In this document: piece by piece, positions 28,884-37,259 of the stretch
How positions within the stretch are numbered: the first letter of the stretch is position 1
Layout: the number at the start of each line of letters is the position of its first letter
Source: Paenarthrobacter sp. PH39-S1
GTDB taxonomy: Bacteria > Actinomycetota > Actinomycetes > Actinomycetales > Micrococcaceae
Reading direction: 5' to 3'
DNA: 64,000 bases
NCBI RefSeq assembly: GCF_030063245.1
Contig: NZ_JASISR010000013.1
Span: 60,950-124,949 of the forward strand
The notes under the pieces: model-generated
The model's database searches: none
What the model was told of the DNA's origin: nothing
The model's input: the letters and a program-made list of their open reading frames with translations, nothing else
Translations under genes and position numbers: made by a program

Positions 28884-30527
28884 CTATTTGGACAGCACGC
28901 CCAGACGGAACTTGAACGATGCGTCCAACGTGCTGGCGACACCTTTAACGTCCTTGCCCGATACCGCGACCTGTGCGCCCTGCAGCAGGGGCAGGGTGGA
29001 AAGATCCTTGGCGACATCCGTCTGGATCTGCTCGATCATTTTCTGCCGCGCTGCCTTGTCGACGGTGGTGACCTGCTCGCTGATCAGGTCCGCGACGGCG
29101 GGGTTGGCATAGTGGTTCTTCAGGAAACTGGAGGCATCCCCGGCGAAGAACGGGGTCAGGTAGTTGTCCGCGTCCGAGTAGTCCGGGAACCAACCCAGCT
29201 GGTACAGCGGGTAGGCGTCCTTGACCCGGTCTTTGGTGTAGGTGACCCACTCTGTGGACTGCAGATTGACCTTGAACAGCCCGGTCTTCTCCAACTGGTC
29301 CTTGACCGCCGCATACTCGTCTCCGGACGAGGTTCCGTAGTGGTCCGGGTTGTACTGCAGGTTCAGGGACACGGGGGTGCTGACGCCGGCATCGGACAGC
29401 GCCTTCTTGGCCTTATCCGCGCTGGGCTTGCCGCTCCCGTCGCCGTACATCTCCTTCAGCGGCTCGATCGCTCCGGCAAAGCCCTGCGGGACGTAGGAGT
29501 ACACCGGCAGGTAGGTGCCCTTGTAGACCTGGTCTGCAATCGCCTGCCGGTCAACGGAGTCCGCCACGGCCTGCCGGACTGCCAGGGACTTCGCGGGGTC
29601 CGCCTCGGGCGTGGTGGCACCGAACGGCATTGTGTTGAAGTTGAAGACGATGTAGCGCAGCTCACCGCCGGGGCCGACATCGACGTTGACCTTGTTGGAG
29701 CTCTTTAGGCTGTCGATGTCGGTGGCCGTCAGGCTCCGGGATGCCACATCGACATTGCCCTGCTGTACATCGAGCTTCAGGTTGTTGGAATCCGCGTAGT
29801 ACTTGACCGTGACGTTGTCCGTCGCGGGCTTGCCCAGCAGTCCCTTGTAATCCGGGTAGGCCTTGAAGCTGATCAGTTCGTTCTTTTTGTATGTCTCAAT
29901 GGTGTACTGGCCGGCGAACGCCTTCGCCGCGATGATGTCCTCATCGTTCATGACCTTGTCCGCCGGGAACACCTTGTGGTCCACAATCGGTCCGGCAGGG
30001 CTGGACAGCACCTGGGCGAAGGTCTGGTCGTTCCCCTTCTTGAGGTTGAAGACCACGGTGGTGGGATCGGGAGCGTCCACGGTGGCCAGGTTGCCCAGCA
30101 ATGCGGCGGGACCGTTGGCATCATTGATCTTCAGCTGACGGTCAAAACTGAACTTCACGTCGGTGGAATCAAGGGTATCGCCGTTGGCCCACTTGAGACC
30201 GGATTTCAGCTTCACGGTGTAGGCGGTAGGCGTGGTGAACGACGCCGACTCCGCCATGTCCGGCTGTGGATCTGCGCTGCCGGGCTTGGAGTTGAGCACA
30301 AACGGGTAGATCTGGTTCATCACCATGAAGGAACCGTTGTCGTATGAACCGGCGGGATCAAGGAAGGTCACCTTGTCCGTGGTGCCGAAGGAGATGGGCG
30401 CCCCGCTGGAGCCTGCCGTGTTGCTTGCGGAGGTACCGGCAGTGGGTCCAGTGCAGGCAGTCAGTGCCAGCGCGGAGACTCCGGCGAAGGCCATGAGGTA
30501 GCGCAGGCCTATCTTTTTCTTAGCCAT
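28884..30527 (-). CDS. Peptide ABC transporter substrate-binding lipoprotein (family 5)
   Basis: A 547-residue solute-binding protein. Residues 1-25 are a lipoprotein signal with lipobox LTAC. The family 5 pattern follows: YTVKLKSGLKWANGDTLDSTDVKFSFDR near residue 115 (core KLKSGLKWANGD), AVADSVDRQAIADQVYKG and WTYTKDR-like WVTYTKDR near the end. It captures peptides outside the membrane and hands them to the DppBC-type permeases encoded downstream. It is the first gene of the importer operon. The start at ATG 30525-30527 gives the signal peptide; the upstream reading is repeat-rich and unsupported. Confidence 0.94.
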   Translation of the reverse strand: MAKKKIGLRYLMAFAGVSALALTACTGPTAGTSASNTAGSSGAPISFGTTDKVTFLDPAGSYDNGSFMVMNQIYPFVLNSKPGSADPQPDMAESASFTTPTAYTVKLKSGLKWANGDTLDSTDVKFSFDRQLKINDANGPAALLGNLATVDAPDPTTVVFNLKKGNDQTFAQVLSSPAGPIVDHKVFPADKVMNDEDIIAAKAFAGQYTIETYKKNELISFKAYPDYKGLLGKPATDNVTVKYYADSNNLKLDVQQGNVDVASRSLTATDIDSLKSSNKVNVDVGPGGELRYIVFNFNTMPFGATTPEADPAKSLAVRQAVADSVDRQAIADQVYKGTYLPVYSYVPQGFAGAIEPLKEMYGDGSGKPSADKAKKALSDAGVSTPVSLNLQYNPDHYGTSSGDEYAAVKDQLEKTGLFKVNLQSTEWVTYTKDRVKDAYPLYQLGWFPDYSDADNYLTPFFAGDASSFLKNHYANPAVADLISEQVTTVDKAARQKMIEQIQTDVAKDLSTLPLLQGAQVAVSGKDVKGVASTLDASFKFRLGVLSK

Positions 30528-30922
30528 GTGGGATCTTTCTTGTCGGAAGTGCAATGCGCGGCCCAACACCTTCGTGAGGAATTGCCTGTGAGGGAGCGCA
30601 CAATCGTGATCCCTCGTTTCTACCAGACCGGAAGGAGTTTTTCCCCCAACAACAAAAGTTGCAACCAGATGGTTATCCTCGCGAAGCAGCGCTGGCTGGC
30701 GAGCCACAGGAAATGCGGTCCTCAACTGCGGACAACAGCTGCCAGGACGGAGTCCCCCTGATTGTCCTGCCGGGCTGGCCGGAGGGGCGGGCTGGCCGGA
30801 GGGGGGCTGGCCGGAGGGGGGCTGGCCGGAACCGTCGATTCTGGATAGGGTCGCAGGAGACATCGAAGCGACAGACTGGGGCCGGGGCCACCAGCCGAGC
30901 CGACCCGAAAGTTGGAAGTCCC
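30528..30922. other. Intergenic region with 15-bp GC-rich tandem repeat
   Basis: Divergent gap of about 395 bases between the binding-protein gene and the DUF488 gene. At 30774-30830 there are four units starting GCTGGCCGGAGGGG, 17, 15, 15 and 10 (partial) bases long. An AT-richer stretch at about 30615-30670 is the likely promoter region for the importer, but no exact boxes are assignable. Confidence 0.6.
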
Positions 30923-31468
30923 ATCAAGAAGAAACAGATCTTCACGGTCGGCCATTCAACGCATCCGATCGAAGAGTTTGTCGCGCTGCTCAAATCGCAC
31001 GGAGTCGAAATGGTGGTGGATGTCCGCACCGTGCCCAGGTCCCGCCACAACCCGCAATTCATCTCGGAAGCACTGGCCGCAAGCCTTCCGGAGAACGGGA
31101 TCGCATACCATCGATTGGAAGCTCTCGGCGGCCTGCGCCACGCCAGGAAAGACAGTGCGACCGGAATCAACGGCGCCTGGCGCAACGCCTCATTCCGCGG
31201 CTACGCGGACTACATGCAGACCAATGAATTTGCCGCGGGCCTCGAAAAGCTGATGACAATGGCGGACAAGGCTCCGACAGCCGTCATGTGCGCGGAAGCC
31301 GTTCCTTGGCGCTGCCACCGGTCACTGATCGGTGATGCGCTGCTGGTGCGCGGCATCGAAGTGCTGGACATCATGAGCGGAAAATCCGCCAAACCGCACA
31401 CCTTGACCTCGTTCGCCCGGATCGAAGGCACCACGGTGACTTATCCCCCGGAACAAAATCCCGGCTAG
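30923..31468 (+). CDS. DUF488 domain protein, start codon uncertain
   Basis: A soluble protein whose conserved part is about 182 residues. It has the DUF488 signature IFTVGHSTHPIEEFVALL, then VDVRTVPRSRHNPQF, and the Cys-rich core VMCAEAVPWRCHRSLIGDALL. The function of the family is unknown; members are widespread and single-domain. The homologous N-terminus (KKKQIFTVGHSTH) is preceded in frame by ATC at 30923-30925, not ATG, GTG or TTG. The nearest in-frame ATG is at 30713 and would add about 70 residues including the translated 15-bp repeats. Either translation begins at ATC, or it begins far upstream, or the start was lost by point mutation. Confidence 0.75.
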   Translation: MKKKQIFTVGHSTHPIEEFVALLKSHGVEMVVDVRTVPRSRHNPQFISEALAASLPENGIAYHRLEALGGLRHARKDSATGINGAWRNASFRGYADYMQTNEFAAGLEKLMTMADKAPTAVMCAEAVPWRCHRSLIGDALLVRGIEVLDIMSGKSAKPHTLTSFARIEGTTVTYPPEQNPG

Positions 31469-31594
31469 CCGACATCCCCGGCCGGACTCTGCCATGCCGT
31501 GGATATGGACAAGCGCCAGGGAAATTCCCACGGCACCCGTCCCAATCACCGGCACAAGAGCCTCCTCAGGCCGGACCCGGCCGTTAACATCAGG

Positions 31595-32839
31595 CTAGAG
31601 CGCCGGTCGGGCCAGCGAGCGCGCCGTATCGATGGTCGCCTGGCCCAGCACACGGGTTCCCTGATACAGGACGACCGTCTGTCCCGGGGAAACCCCGCGC
31701 AGCGGCTCGATCAGCGTCACCAGCAGCTCCTCACGCAACCCGCCGTCGTCGTCGGCCGTCACTTCGACGCACGCACGGGCCGGAACGGGGTCGCCATGCG
31801 CGCGGACCTGCGCGTAGCAGTCAAATTCCTCAGATACCGACCCGCACGTTGTCCCGTCAGCCCGTGTCCGCGCTGGCTCATGCCCCACGGGCTCATCCCC
31901 CACCGGGTCGACCACGGAACGTGGCTCAGCCACCGGGCCGGGAACGGCCGCGGGGATCGGCACGCCGGCCCAGGACAGCTTGATGCCGCGGATCTCGTCG
32001 ACCGCCAGCAACGCCTGCGGCCCCACCACCACCTTGTTCTCCTTGGGCCGGATCTCCAGCACAAAGCGCGGCTTCCCGTCCGCGGCCGGTGTGCCCAGCT
32101 TCAGGCCGCGGCGCTGGCCCACGGTGAACGCATTGGCGCCGGGGTGCTCGCCGACCTTGGTCCCGGACTCGTCGACAATGTCCCCGGTGCTCATCTCGAT
32201 CTTCTCGGCCAGCCAACCGGCCGTGTCGCCGTCGGGTATGAAGCAGATGTCATGACTGTCCGGCTTCTTCGCCACGGACAGGCCACGGCGTTCGGCCTCG
32301 GCACGGACCTCGGCCTTGGACGGGGTGTCCGCCAGCGGGAACATCGAGTGCTGGAGTTGCTCATGGGTCAGCACACCGAGCACGTAGCTCTGGTCCTTGG
32401 CCCAGTCCGCGGCGCGGTGCAGCTCCTTGTTGCCGTTCCCGTCGTCGACCACTTTGGCGTAGTGCCCGGTGCAGACGGCATCGAAGCCCAGCGCGAGGGC
32501 CTTCTCCAACAGGGCGGCGAACTTGATCCGTTCGTTGCAGCGCATGCAGGGATTGGGGGTACGGCCGGCGGCATACTCGTCGATGAAGTCCTGGACCACG
32601 TCCTCCTTGAACCGCTCGGAGAAGTCCCAGACGTAATACGGAATGCCGAGCTTGTCGCAGGCGCGCCAGGCGTCGTTGGAGTCCTCAACCGTGCAGCAGC
32701 CGCGGCTGCCGGTCCGCAGGGTTCCGGGCATGCGGGAGAGTGCGAGGTGAACGCCGACGACGTCGTGCCCGGCGTCAACGGCCCGCGCGGCCGCTACGGC
32801 CGAGTCCACTCCCCCGCTCATGGCGGCTAGTACTCGCAT
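31595..32839 (-). CDS. mnmA: tRNA 2-thiouridine(34) synthase MnmA
   Basis: A 414-residue tRNA thiolase that makes s2U34 in Lys, Glu and Gln tRNAs. The PP-loop is [10 protein letters not shown] at residues 8-17. The catalytic cysteines are Cys101 in NPCMRCN and Cys199 in [11 protein letters not shown], and the family blocks [17 protein letters not shown] and [12 protein letters not shown] are present. Residues about 300-336 are a Pro/Glu/Val-rich insertion within the C-terminal beta barrel that most MnmA proteins lack. The cysteine desulfurase gene upstream on the same strand, 140 bases away, is the likely sulfur donor. Confidence 0.96.
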   Translation of the reverse strand: MRVLAAMSGGVDSAVAAARAVDAGHDVVGVHLALSRMPGTLRTGSRGCCTVEDSNDAWRACDKLGIPYYVWDFSERFKEDVVQDFIDEYAAGRTPNPCMRCNERIKFAALLEKALALGFDAVCTGHYAKVVDDGNGNKELHRAADWAKDQSYVLGVLTHEQLQHSMFPLADTPSKAEVRAEAERRGLSVAKKPDSHDICFIPDGDTAGWLAEKIEMSTGDIVDESGTKVGEHPGANAFTVGQRRGLKLGTPAADGKPRFVLEIRPKENKVVVGPQALLAVDEIRGIKLSWAGVPIPAAVPGPVAEPRSVVDPVGDEPVGHEPARTRADGTTCGSVSEEFDCYAQVRAHGDPVPARACVEVTADDDGGLREELLVTLIEPLRGVSPGQTVVLYQGTRVLGQATIDTARSLARPAL

Positions 32840-32979
32840 TAGGTCCCTCTCAATTGGTGGTTCGGTGCTTGAGCCGGTCGAAACCGACCGCGGCCGGGCG
32901 TTGTTGCGGTCATTGGGTCATGACCAGTGCTCGCGGCCATTGGGTCCCGGCCAGCGGTCGCAGCCAGCGGCAAAGTGGC

Positions 32980-34200
32980 TCACCGCTGGGTGCTGGCTGT
33001 TTGAATATTCGACATATGGGAGGCCATGCCGGCCTGTCTTGCCCGCGCATAAGCGTCCGGCAGGGCGGCTATGAACTTTTCAACGTCGACTGGGACCGAT
33101 GTATGTCCCAGGCTGAAGCGCTGGGCACCGCGGGCCGTCTCCTCGCTCAGGCCCATCGCCAGCAGCACATGCGAGGGCCGGGGAACGCCGGCGGTGCAGG
33201 CCGAGCCGGTGGAGGATTCGACGCCCGCCATGTCGAGCAGGAACAGCAGCGAATCGCCCTCACAGCCGGGAAATGTGAAGTGCGCGTTGCCCGGAAGCCT
33301 GCCTGCCGGGTTCCGGCCGGGGTCGGTGCCGCGGAGCACGGCATCCGGGACGGTGGCCCGCACACCGGCGATCAGCGCATCGCGGAGGGCAGCGATCCTG
33401 GCACTTTCCGCGGCCAGATGCCCGACGGCGTCCTGGGCCGCCGCCGCGAAGGCAGCGATCGATGCGGTATCCAGGGTGCCGGACCGAACGTCGCGCTCCT
33501 GGCCACCGCCGTGCTGGACCGGCACCAATTTAACCGCACGACCCAACAACAGGGCGCCAACCCCGACGGGTCCGCCGATTTTATGGCCGCTGACGGACAT
33601 CGCCGCGAGTCCCGAGGAGTCGAAGCCGACCGGGATCGAGCCGAAGGCCTGTACGGCATCCGAATGCACCGGAATGCCGTGCCCGGCTGCGAGCGCCGTT
33701 ACCCCCGCGATCGGCTGGACCGTGCCCACCTCGTTGTTGGCCCACATCACGGTGACCAGCGCCACGGACTCCGCGCCGCCGTCGAGCTCTGCCTTCAACG
33801 CATCCAGGCGGAGCACGCCGTCGCCGTCCACCGGCAGCCAGACCACCTCCGCGCCCTCATGCTTTTCCAGCCATGCCACCGTGTCCTGCACGGCGGCGTG
33901 CTCCACGGAGGAGACCAAGATCCGCGTCCTGGCCGGATCCGCAGCACGACGGGCCCAGAAAAGCCCCTTGACGGCCAGGTTGTCCGCCTCGGTCCCGCCG
34001 GACGTAAAAATGACCTCGGACGGATGGGCACCGGCGGCCGCGGCCAGGGTTTCCCGGGCCTGCTCCACCACGGCCCGGGCACGCCGACCGGAGCCGTGCA
34101 GCGACGAGGGGTTGCCGCTGCGGCTGAGTTCGTGGATTAGTGCGGCCAACGCGGGCCCGGAGATAGGCGTGGTTGCCGCATGGTCAAGATACACGGGCAT
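32980..34200 (-). CDS. Cysteine desulfurase (NifS/IscS family)
   Basis: A 406-residue PLP enzyme that releases sulfur from cysteine as an enzyme-bound persulfide. It starts YLDHAATTP. The PLP lysine is in SVSGHKIGGPVG, and the His of VEHAAV stacks on the cofactor. The persulfide Cys is in STGSACTAG near residue 330, a class I loop. The linked mnmA downstream suggests its main job is tRNA thiolation, though it could also feed Fe-S assembly. The gap to mnmA contains the phrases CATTGGGTC and CCAGCGGTCGCAGCCAGCGG, minor repeats with no gene. Confidence 0.95.
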   Translation of the reverse strand: MPVYLDHAATTPISGPALAALIHELSRSGNPSSLHGSGRRARAVVEQARETLAAAAGAHPSEVIFTSGGTEADNLAVKGLFWARRAADPARTRILVSSVEHAAVQDTVAWLEKHEGAEVVWLPVDGDGVLRLDALKAELDGGAESVALVTVMWANNEVGTVQPIAGVTALAAGHGIPVHSDAVQAFGSIPVGFDSSGLAAMSVSGHKIGGPVGVGALLLGRAVKLVPVQHGGGQERDVRSGTLDTASIAAFAAAAQDAVGHLAAESARIAALRDALIAGVRATVPDAVLRGTDPGRNPAGRLPGNAHFTFPGCEGDSLLFLLDMAGVESSTGSACTAGVPRPSHVLLAMGLSEETARGAQRFSLGHTSVPVDVEKFIAALPDAYARARQAGMASHMSNIQTASTQR

Positions 34201-34349
34201 CGGACAATTCTACCGCGCCGCTGGAGGGTCCGTTGCGGAGGGACTCAATGCCCCGCTGCAGCGCGAGTGCGTTCCGGCCCGATCCGCGCAGGCCCCGAAG
34301 GCTGCGTAACACAGTGCGCGCATCGAGGTCGGGAGGGGTCACGGAGTGG

Positions 34350-35018
34350 TCAGGGGCTGCGCCGCGGGATGCGGGCGCAGCAGTACGGGCCGTCCGGATC
34401 CGGCTGCACCTGGTGCACGCTGTCGGCACATCCTTGCAGTGCGCCCGTGAGCAGCGCCCCGTTGAGTCCGCACACCACCTCCGTGTGGCTTCGGGCCAGC
34501 CGGTGAAACGGGCAGTTGGACAGCAGATAACCGCCCTGCCCATCCGGCTCCGGAGAGTAGCCGGTCTGCGTCAGCATCCCCTCGATCGTCCCGGCCGCGG
34601 CACCCAGACGGCGCCCCGTGTCGAAGGCCACCTCCGAGAGGGCCTCGCGGACGGGTGAGCCGTCCGCGTCCGATTTATCAATGGCGGCGGCCATCAGCCC
34701 CGCCGCCAGATCATAGGCGCGTTCCGGCACCGACGCCGCGACCTCCGGCCCCACCACATGGTACAGCTTCGCCGGCCGACCGGACCCAGGCCCGCTGCGG
34801 CCGCCGCGCTTGTGGTACTCCACACTGAGCACGCCACTGTCCACGAGCCTTTCCAACTGGACGGCGACGGTGCTGCGCGGAATGCCGGCGGATCCGGCCA
34901 GTTGATCCCGGCTCAGCGGTTCCGGACTGTGGCGCAGCAGTTCGTAGAGAGACCTTCGGACGGGGTCCCCGAGCGCGGCCACGGCTTGGAGCCGACCGTT
35001 CTGATCCAGTTCCTGCAT
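34350..35018 (-). CDS. Cys-rich winged-helix transcriptional regulator
   Basis: A 222-residue regulator. Residues 8-65 are an ArsR/DeoR-like winged helix (VAALGDPVRRSLYELLRH, LSRDQLAGSAGIPRSTVAVQLERL, then the basic wing KRGGRSGPGSGRPAKLY). The C-terminal domain carries CPFHRLARSHTEVVCG, GCADSVHQV and PYCC, a pattern of Cys and His residues seen in SufR-like regulators that bind Fe-S clusters. It is divergent from folE across a 106-base gap holding a perfect palindrome, so autoregulation and control of the folE operon are likely. The start at ATG 35016-35018 is preferred; no upstream in-frame start fits. Metal binding is inferred. Confidence 0.85.
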   Translation of the reverse strand: MQELDQNGRLQAVAALGDPVRRSLYELLRHSPEPLSRDQLAGSAGIPRSTVAVQLERLVDSGVLSVEYHKRGGRSGPGSGRPAKLYHVVGPEVAASVPERAYDLAAGLMAAAIDKSDADGSPVREALSEVAFDTGRRLGAAAGTIEGMLTQTGYSPEPDGQGGYLLSNCPFHRLARSHTEVVCGLNGALLTGALQGCADSVHQVQPDPDGPYCCARIPRRSP

Positions 35019-35046
35019 GGCACGCCCGTCTGCGTTGGTAACATCC

Positions 35047-35075
35047 TTGACATTCCGAGTGTGCGCTTCTAAAGT
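35047..35075 (+). promoter_or_regulatory. Promoter of the folE operon
   Basis: A consensus -35 box TTGACA at 35047-35052, a 17-base spacer and a -10 box TAAAGT at 35070-35075 (four of six consensus positions). The folE ATG is 50 bases downstream. The -10 overlaps the left arm of the palindrome, so a bound repressor would block polymerase. Confidence 0.6.
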
Positions 35076-35097
35076 CAAAAATACAAGATTTAGAAGC
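35065..35097. promoter_or_regulatory. Palindromic operator in the regulator-folE intergenic region
   Basis: Perfect 9-base arms GCTTCTAAA (35065-35073) and TTTAGAAGC (35089-35097) separated by an AT-rich 15-base spacer. It lies centrally in the divergent gap and overlaps the folE -10 box. It is the obvious candidate site for the winged-helix regulator encoded at 34350-35018. Confidence 0.7.
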
Positions 35098-35124
35098 CCC
35101 CAGGTATCAGAAGGGCAAGGCATC

Positions 35125-35826
35125 ATGTTGACGCAGACGAATGCGGCCAGTCGGCTGCTGGAAACCGAGGATTCATTTGAGGGCGGCTTTTTGGAGTCCG
35201 CGCCGGTCAGGATCGGCGCCGGCGCGCTCGGAAGGGGTTTAATCGAAGGGGATGCCGGCGCGGTCGAAGCTCCGGGCCGCTCTCCTGGTACCGTCGATCT
35301 GCCAGCCGCCGAGCGTGCCATCGCCGATTTCCTCCGTGCGCTGGGCCGTGACGTCCGTGAACCGCATCTGGCGGAGACTCCACGCCGGGTGGCAGGGGCC
35401 TTCCGCGAGATGCTCACCCCACGGGAAACCAACTGGACCACCTTCCCCAACGACGGGGGTTACCGCGAGCTGGTCCTGGTGAAAAACATTCCCTTCCACT
35501 CCCTCTGTGAACACCACCTCCTGCCCTTCCGCGGCGTCGCCCACATCGGTTATCTGCCCGGAGACCGTCTTTTAGGCTTGTCGAAACTGGCGCGCGGGCT
35601 GGAGCTCTTCGCCCGGGATCTGCAGGTTCAGGAACGGCTCACCACGCAGGTGGCGGATTGGCTGCGGGAGACGCTGAATCCGCGGGGTGCGGGCGTTGTC
35701 CTGGAGGCCGAACACCTGTGCATGTCCCTTCGCGGAGTCCAGAGCAGCGGCACCGTGACCCGCACGTCCACGTTCTACGGCGAGCTGGGCGCGGCCGGCC
35801 CGCTGCGCGACCAGTTCCCGAACTAG
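35125..35826 (+). CDS. folE: GTP cyclohydrolase I (FolE), cluster-associated copy
   Basis: A 233-residue GTP cyclohydrolase I that converts GTP to dihydroneopterin triphosphate. Zinc ligands are visible as Cys128 and His131 in SLCEHHLLPF and Cys199 in HLCMSLRG. GLSKLARGLELFARDLQVQERLT (core LGLSKLARG) and the ending TSTFYGEL fit the family. Residues 1-58 are a non-conserved extension. In most actinobacteria the housekeeping folE lies beside ftsH and folP-folB-folK; none of those is next to this copy, so it is probably a second, dedicated enzyme. It is followed by an FAD reductase, a folP2-type gene and a RibD-like gene in the same direction. Confidence 0.93.
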   Translation: MLTQTNAASRLLETEDSFEGGFLESAPVRIGAGALGRGLIEGDAGAVEAPGRSPGTVDLPAAERAIADFLRALGRDVREPHLAETPRRVAGAFREMLTPRETNWTTFPNDGGYRELVLVKNIPFHSLCEHHLLPFRGVAHIGYLPGDRLLGLSKLARGLELFARDLQVQERLTTQVADWLRETLNPRGAGVVLEAEHLCMSLRGVQSSGTVTRTSTFYGELGAAGPLRDQFPN

Positions 35827-35867
35827 CCGACTTCCCGCAGCTTACCTTCGTTCGAAACGAGCAGATC

Positions 35868-37259
35868 ATGACAGACCCCGCCAGCTCCGCACACCCCGCT
35901 GATCCAGCAAATCCCGCTGATCCAGCAAATCCCGCTGATCCAGCAAATCCCGCCAGCAGCCAAGTCACGGTCCCCGCAGGCGCCCCCGCGCACAGCTCCA
36001 GCGGCCACAGCTCTGCCGGACACAGCTCCGGTGGCCGCGACACGATGGTGATCATTGGGGCGGGCCTGGCTGGTGGCACCGCCGCCACGACTCTACGCTC
36101 CGAAGGCTTCGCCGGTCCAGTGATCCTGGTGGGGGCGGAGGGCAGGGTTCCTTATCTGCGTCCGCCGCTGTCCAAGGGCTTCCTCGCCGGCAAGGACAGC
36201 GAGGAATCGCTGCTGGTGAATACGGACGCTTGGTATGCCGACAACAAGGTGGAGCTGATCCTCTCGGATGCCGCCGTCGCCGTGGACCCTGAGGCCCACA
36301 CGGTGACCCTCGCCAGCGGCCGGGTGCTCAGGTACGCCAAGCTGCTTCTGGCCACCGGAGCCGCCCCGCGCGTGATCCCTTTGCCGGGGGTCGAGCTGAA
36401 GGGTGTGCAGTATTTCCGCACCCATGCCGACAGCGTCCGCCTGCACAGCGAGCTGGCCGGCGGCGGCCGTCACCTGGTGCTGATCGGCTCCGGCTGGATC
36501 GGCATGGAAGTCGCCGCCACCGCACGGGAACTGGGCAACGAGGTCACCCTGCTTGGACTGGAGGAAGTCCCGCTGAGCACCGCCATCGGGGCAGAACTTG
36601 GACGGGTCTTCGCCGGCCGGCAGGAGGAGGCCGGCGTGCACTTCCGGCTGCCGGCCTCCGCGGGTGCGCTTAAGGGCGACGGCGACGGACGGGTCAGTGC
36701 CGTCGTCACCAGCACCGGCGAGGCGCTCCCGGCGGACCTGGTGGTGGTCGCCGTCGGCGTGGTCCCCAATACCGCCCTCGCCGTTGCTGCCGGACTGACC
36801 GTCAGCAACGGAATCGTCACGGACGCCGGGCTGCGCACCAGCGCGCAGGACATCCTGGCTGCCGGGGACGTCGCTAATGCATTTCATCCCGTGACCGGCG
36901 TTCACGCGCGCAGCGAGCACTGGGCCAACGCGATAGCCGGCGGAAAAACCGCGGCCAAATCCATGCTGGGTCAGGACGCCGCACTCGCGGAGATCCCTTA
37001 CTTCTACACCGACCAGTTTGATCTGGGCATGGAATACTCCGGCTACGCCGCACTGACCAAGGACGCCGAGCTCGTCATCCGCGGCAGCCTGGAGAAGCGC
37101 GAATTCATCGCCTTCTGGGTGCTCGCCGGTAAGGTGGTGGCCGGGATGAATGTCAACGTCTGGGACGTTCAGGATGCCATCAAGGAGCTTATCAGCAGCG
37201 CCCGTCCTGTCGACGCTGGGCGTCTGGCTGACCCGCAGATTTCCCTGGACGCGATGTGA
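35868..37259 (+). CDS. FAD-dependent ferredoxin-reductase-like oxidoreductase
   Basis: A 463-residue flavoprotein. Residues 1-58 are a low-complexity leader including three PADPAN repeats and a Ser/Gly/His-rich stretch. FAD and NAD(P) sites follow: MVIIGAGLAGGTAA, LLLATGAAPR, HLVLIGSGWIGMEVAA, and the second FAD contact ILAAGDVANAF. The C-terminal domain (HWANAIAGGKTAAKSM, FYTDQFDLGMEYSGYA) is of the rhodocoxin/ferredoxin reductase kind. It should pass electrons from NAD(P)H to a small redox partner; no ferredoxin gene is visible nearby. The start could instead be the ATG at 36045, right at the FAD loop. It lies 41 bases after folE. Confidence 0.92.
   Translation: MTDPASSAHPADPANPADPANPADPANPASSQVTVPAGAPAHSSSGHSSAGHSSGGRDTMVIIGAGLAGGTAATTLRSEGFAGPVILVGAEGRVPYLRPPLSKGFLAGKDSEESLLVNTDAWYADNKVELILSDAAVAVDPEAHTVTLASGRVLRYAKLLLATGAAPRVIPLPGVELKGVQYFRTHADSVRLHSELAGGGRHLVLIGSGWIGMEVAATARELGNEVTLLGLEEVPLSTAIGAELGRVFAGRQEEAGVHFRLPASAGALKGDGDGRVSAVVTSTGEALPADLVVVAVGVVPNTALAVAAGLTVSNGIVTDAGLRTSAQDILAAGDVANAFHPVTGVHARSEHWANAIAGGKTAAKSMLGQDAALAEIPYFYTDQFDLGMEYSGYAALTKDAELVIRGSLEKREFIAFWVLAGKVVAGMNVNVWDVQDAIKELISSARPVDAGRLADPQISLDAM
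35895..35948 (+). repeat. 18-bp in-frame tandem repeat, three copies
   Basis: Three identical copies of CCCGCTGATCCAGCAAAT encode Pro-Ala-Asp-Pro-Ala-Asn three times near the N-terminus of the FAD oxidoreductase. The unit keeps the reading frame. Confidence 0.95.

Noticed and set aside
31499..32830. A 443-codon plus-strand open frame opposite mnmA
   Set aside because: Same kind of shadow; mnmA on the minus strand has all catalytic motifs.
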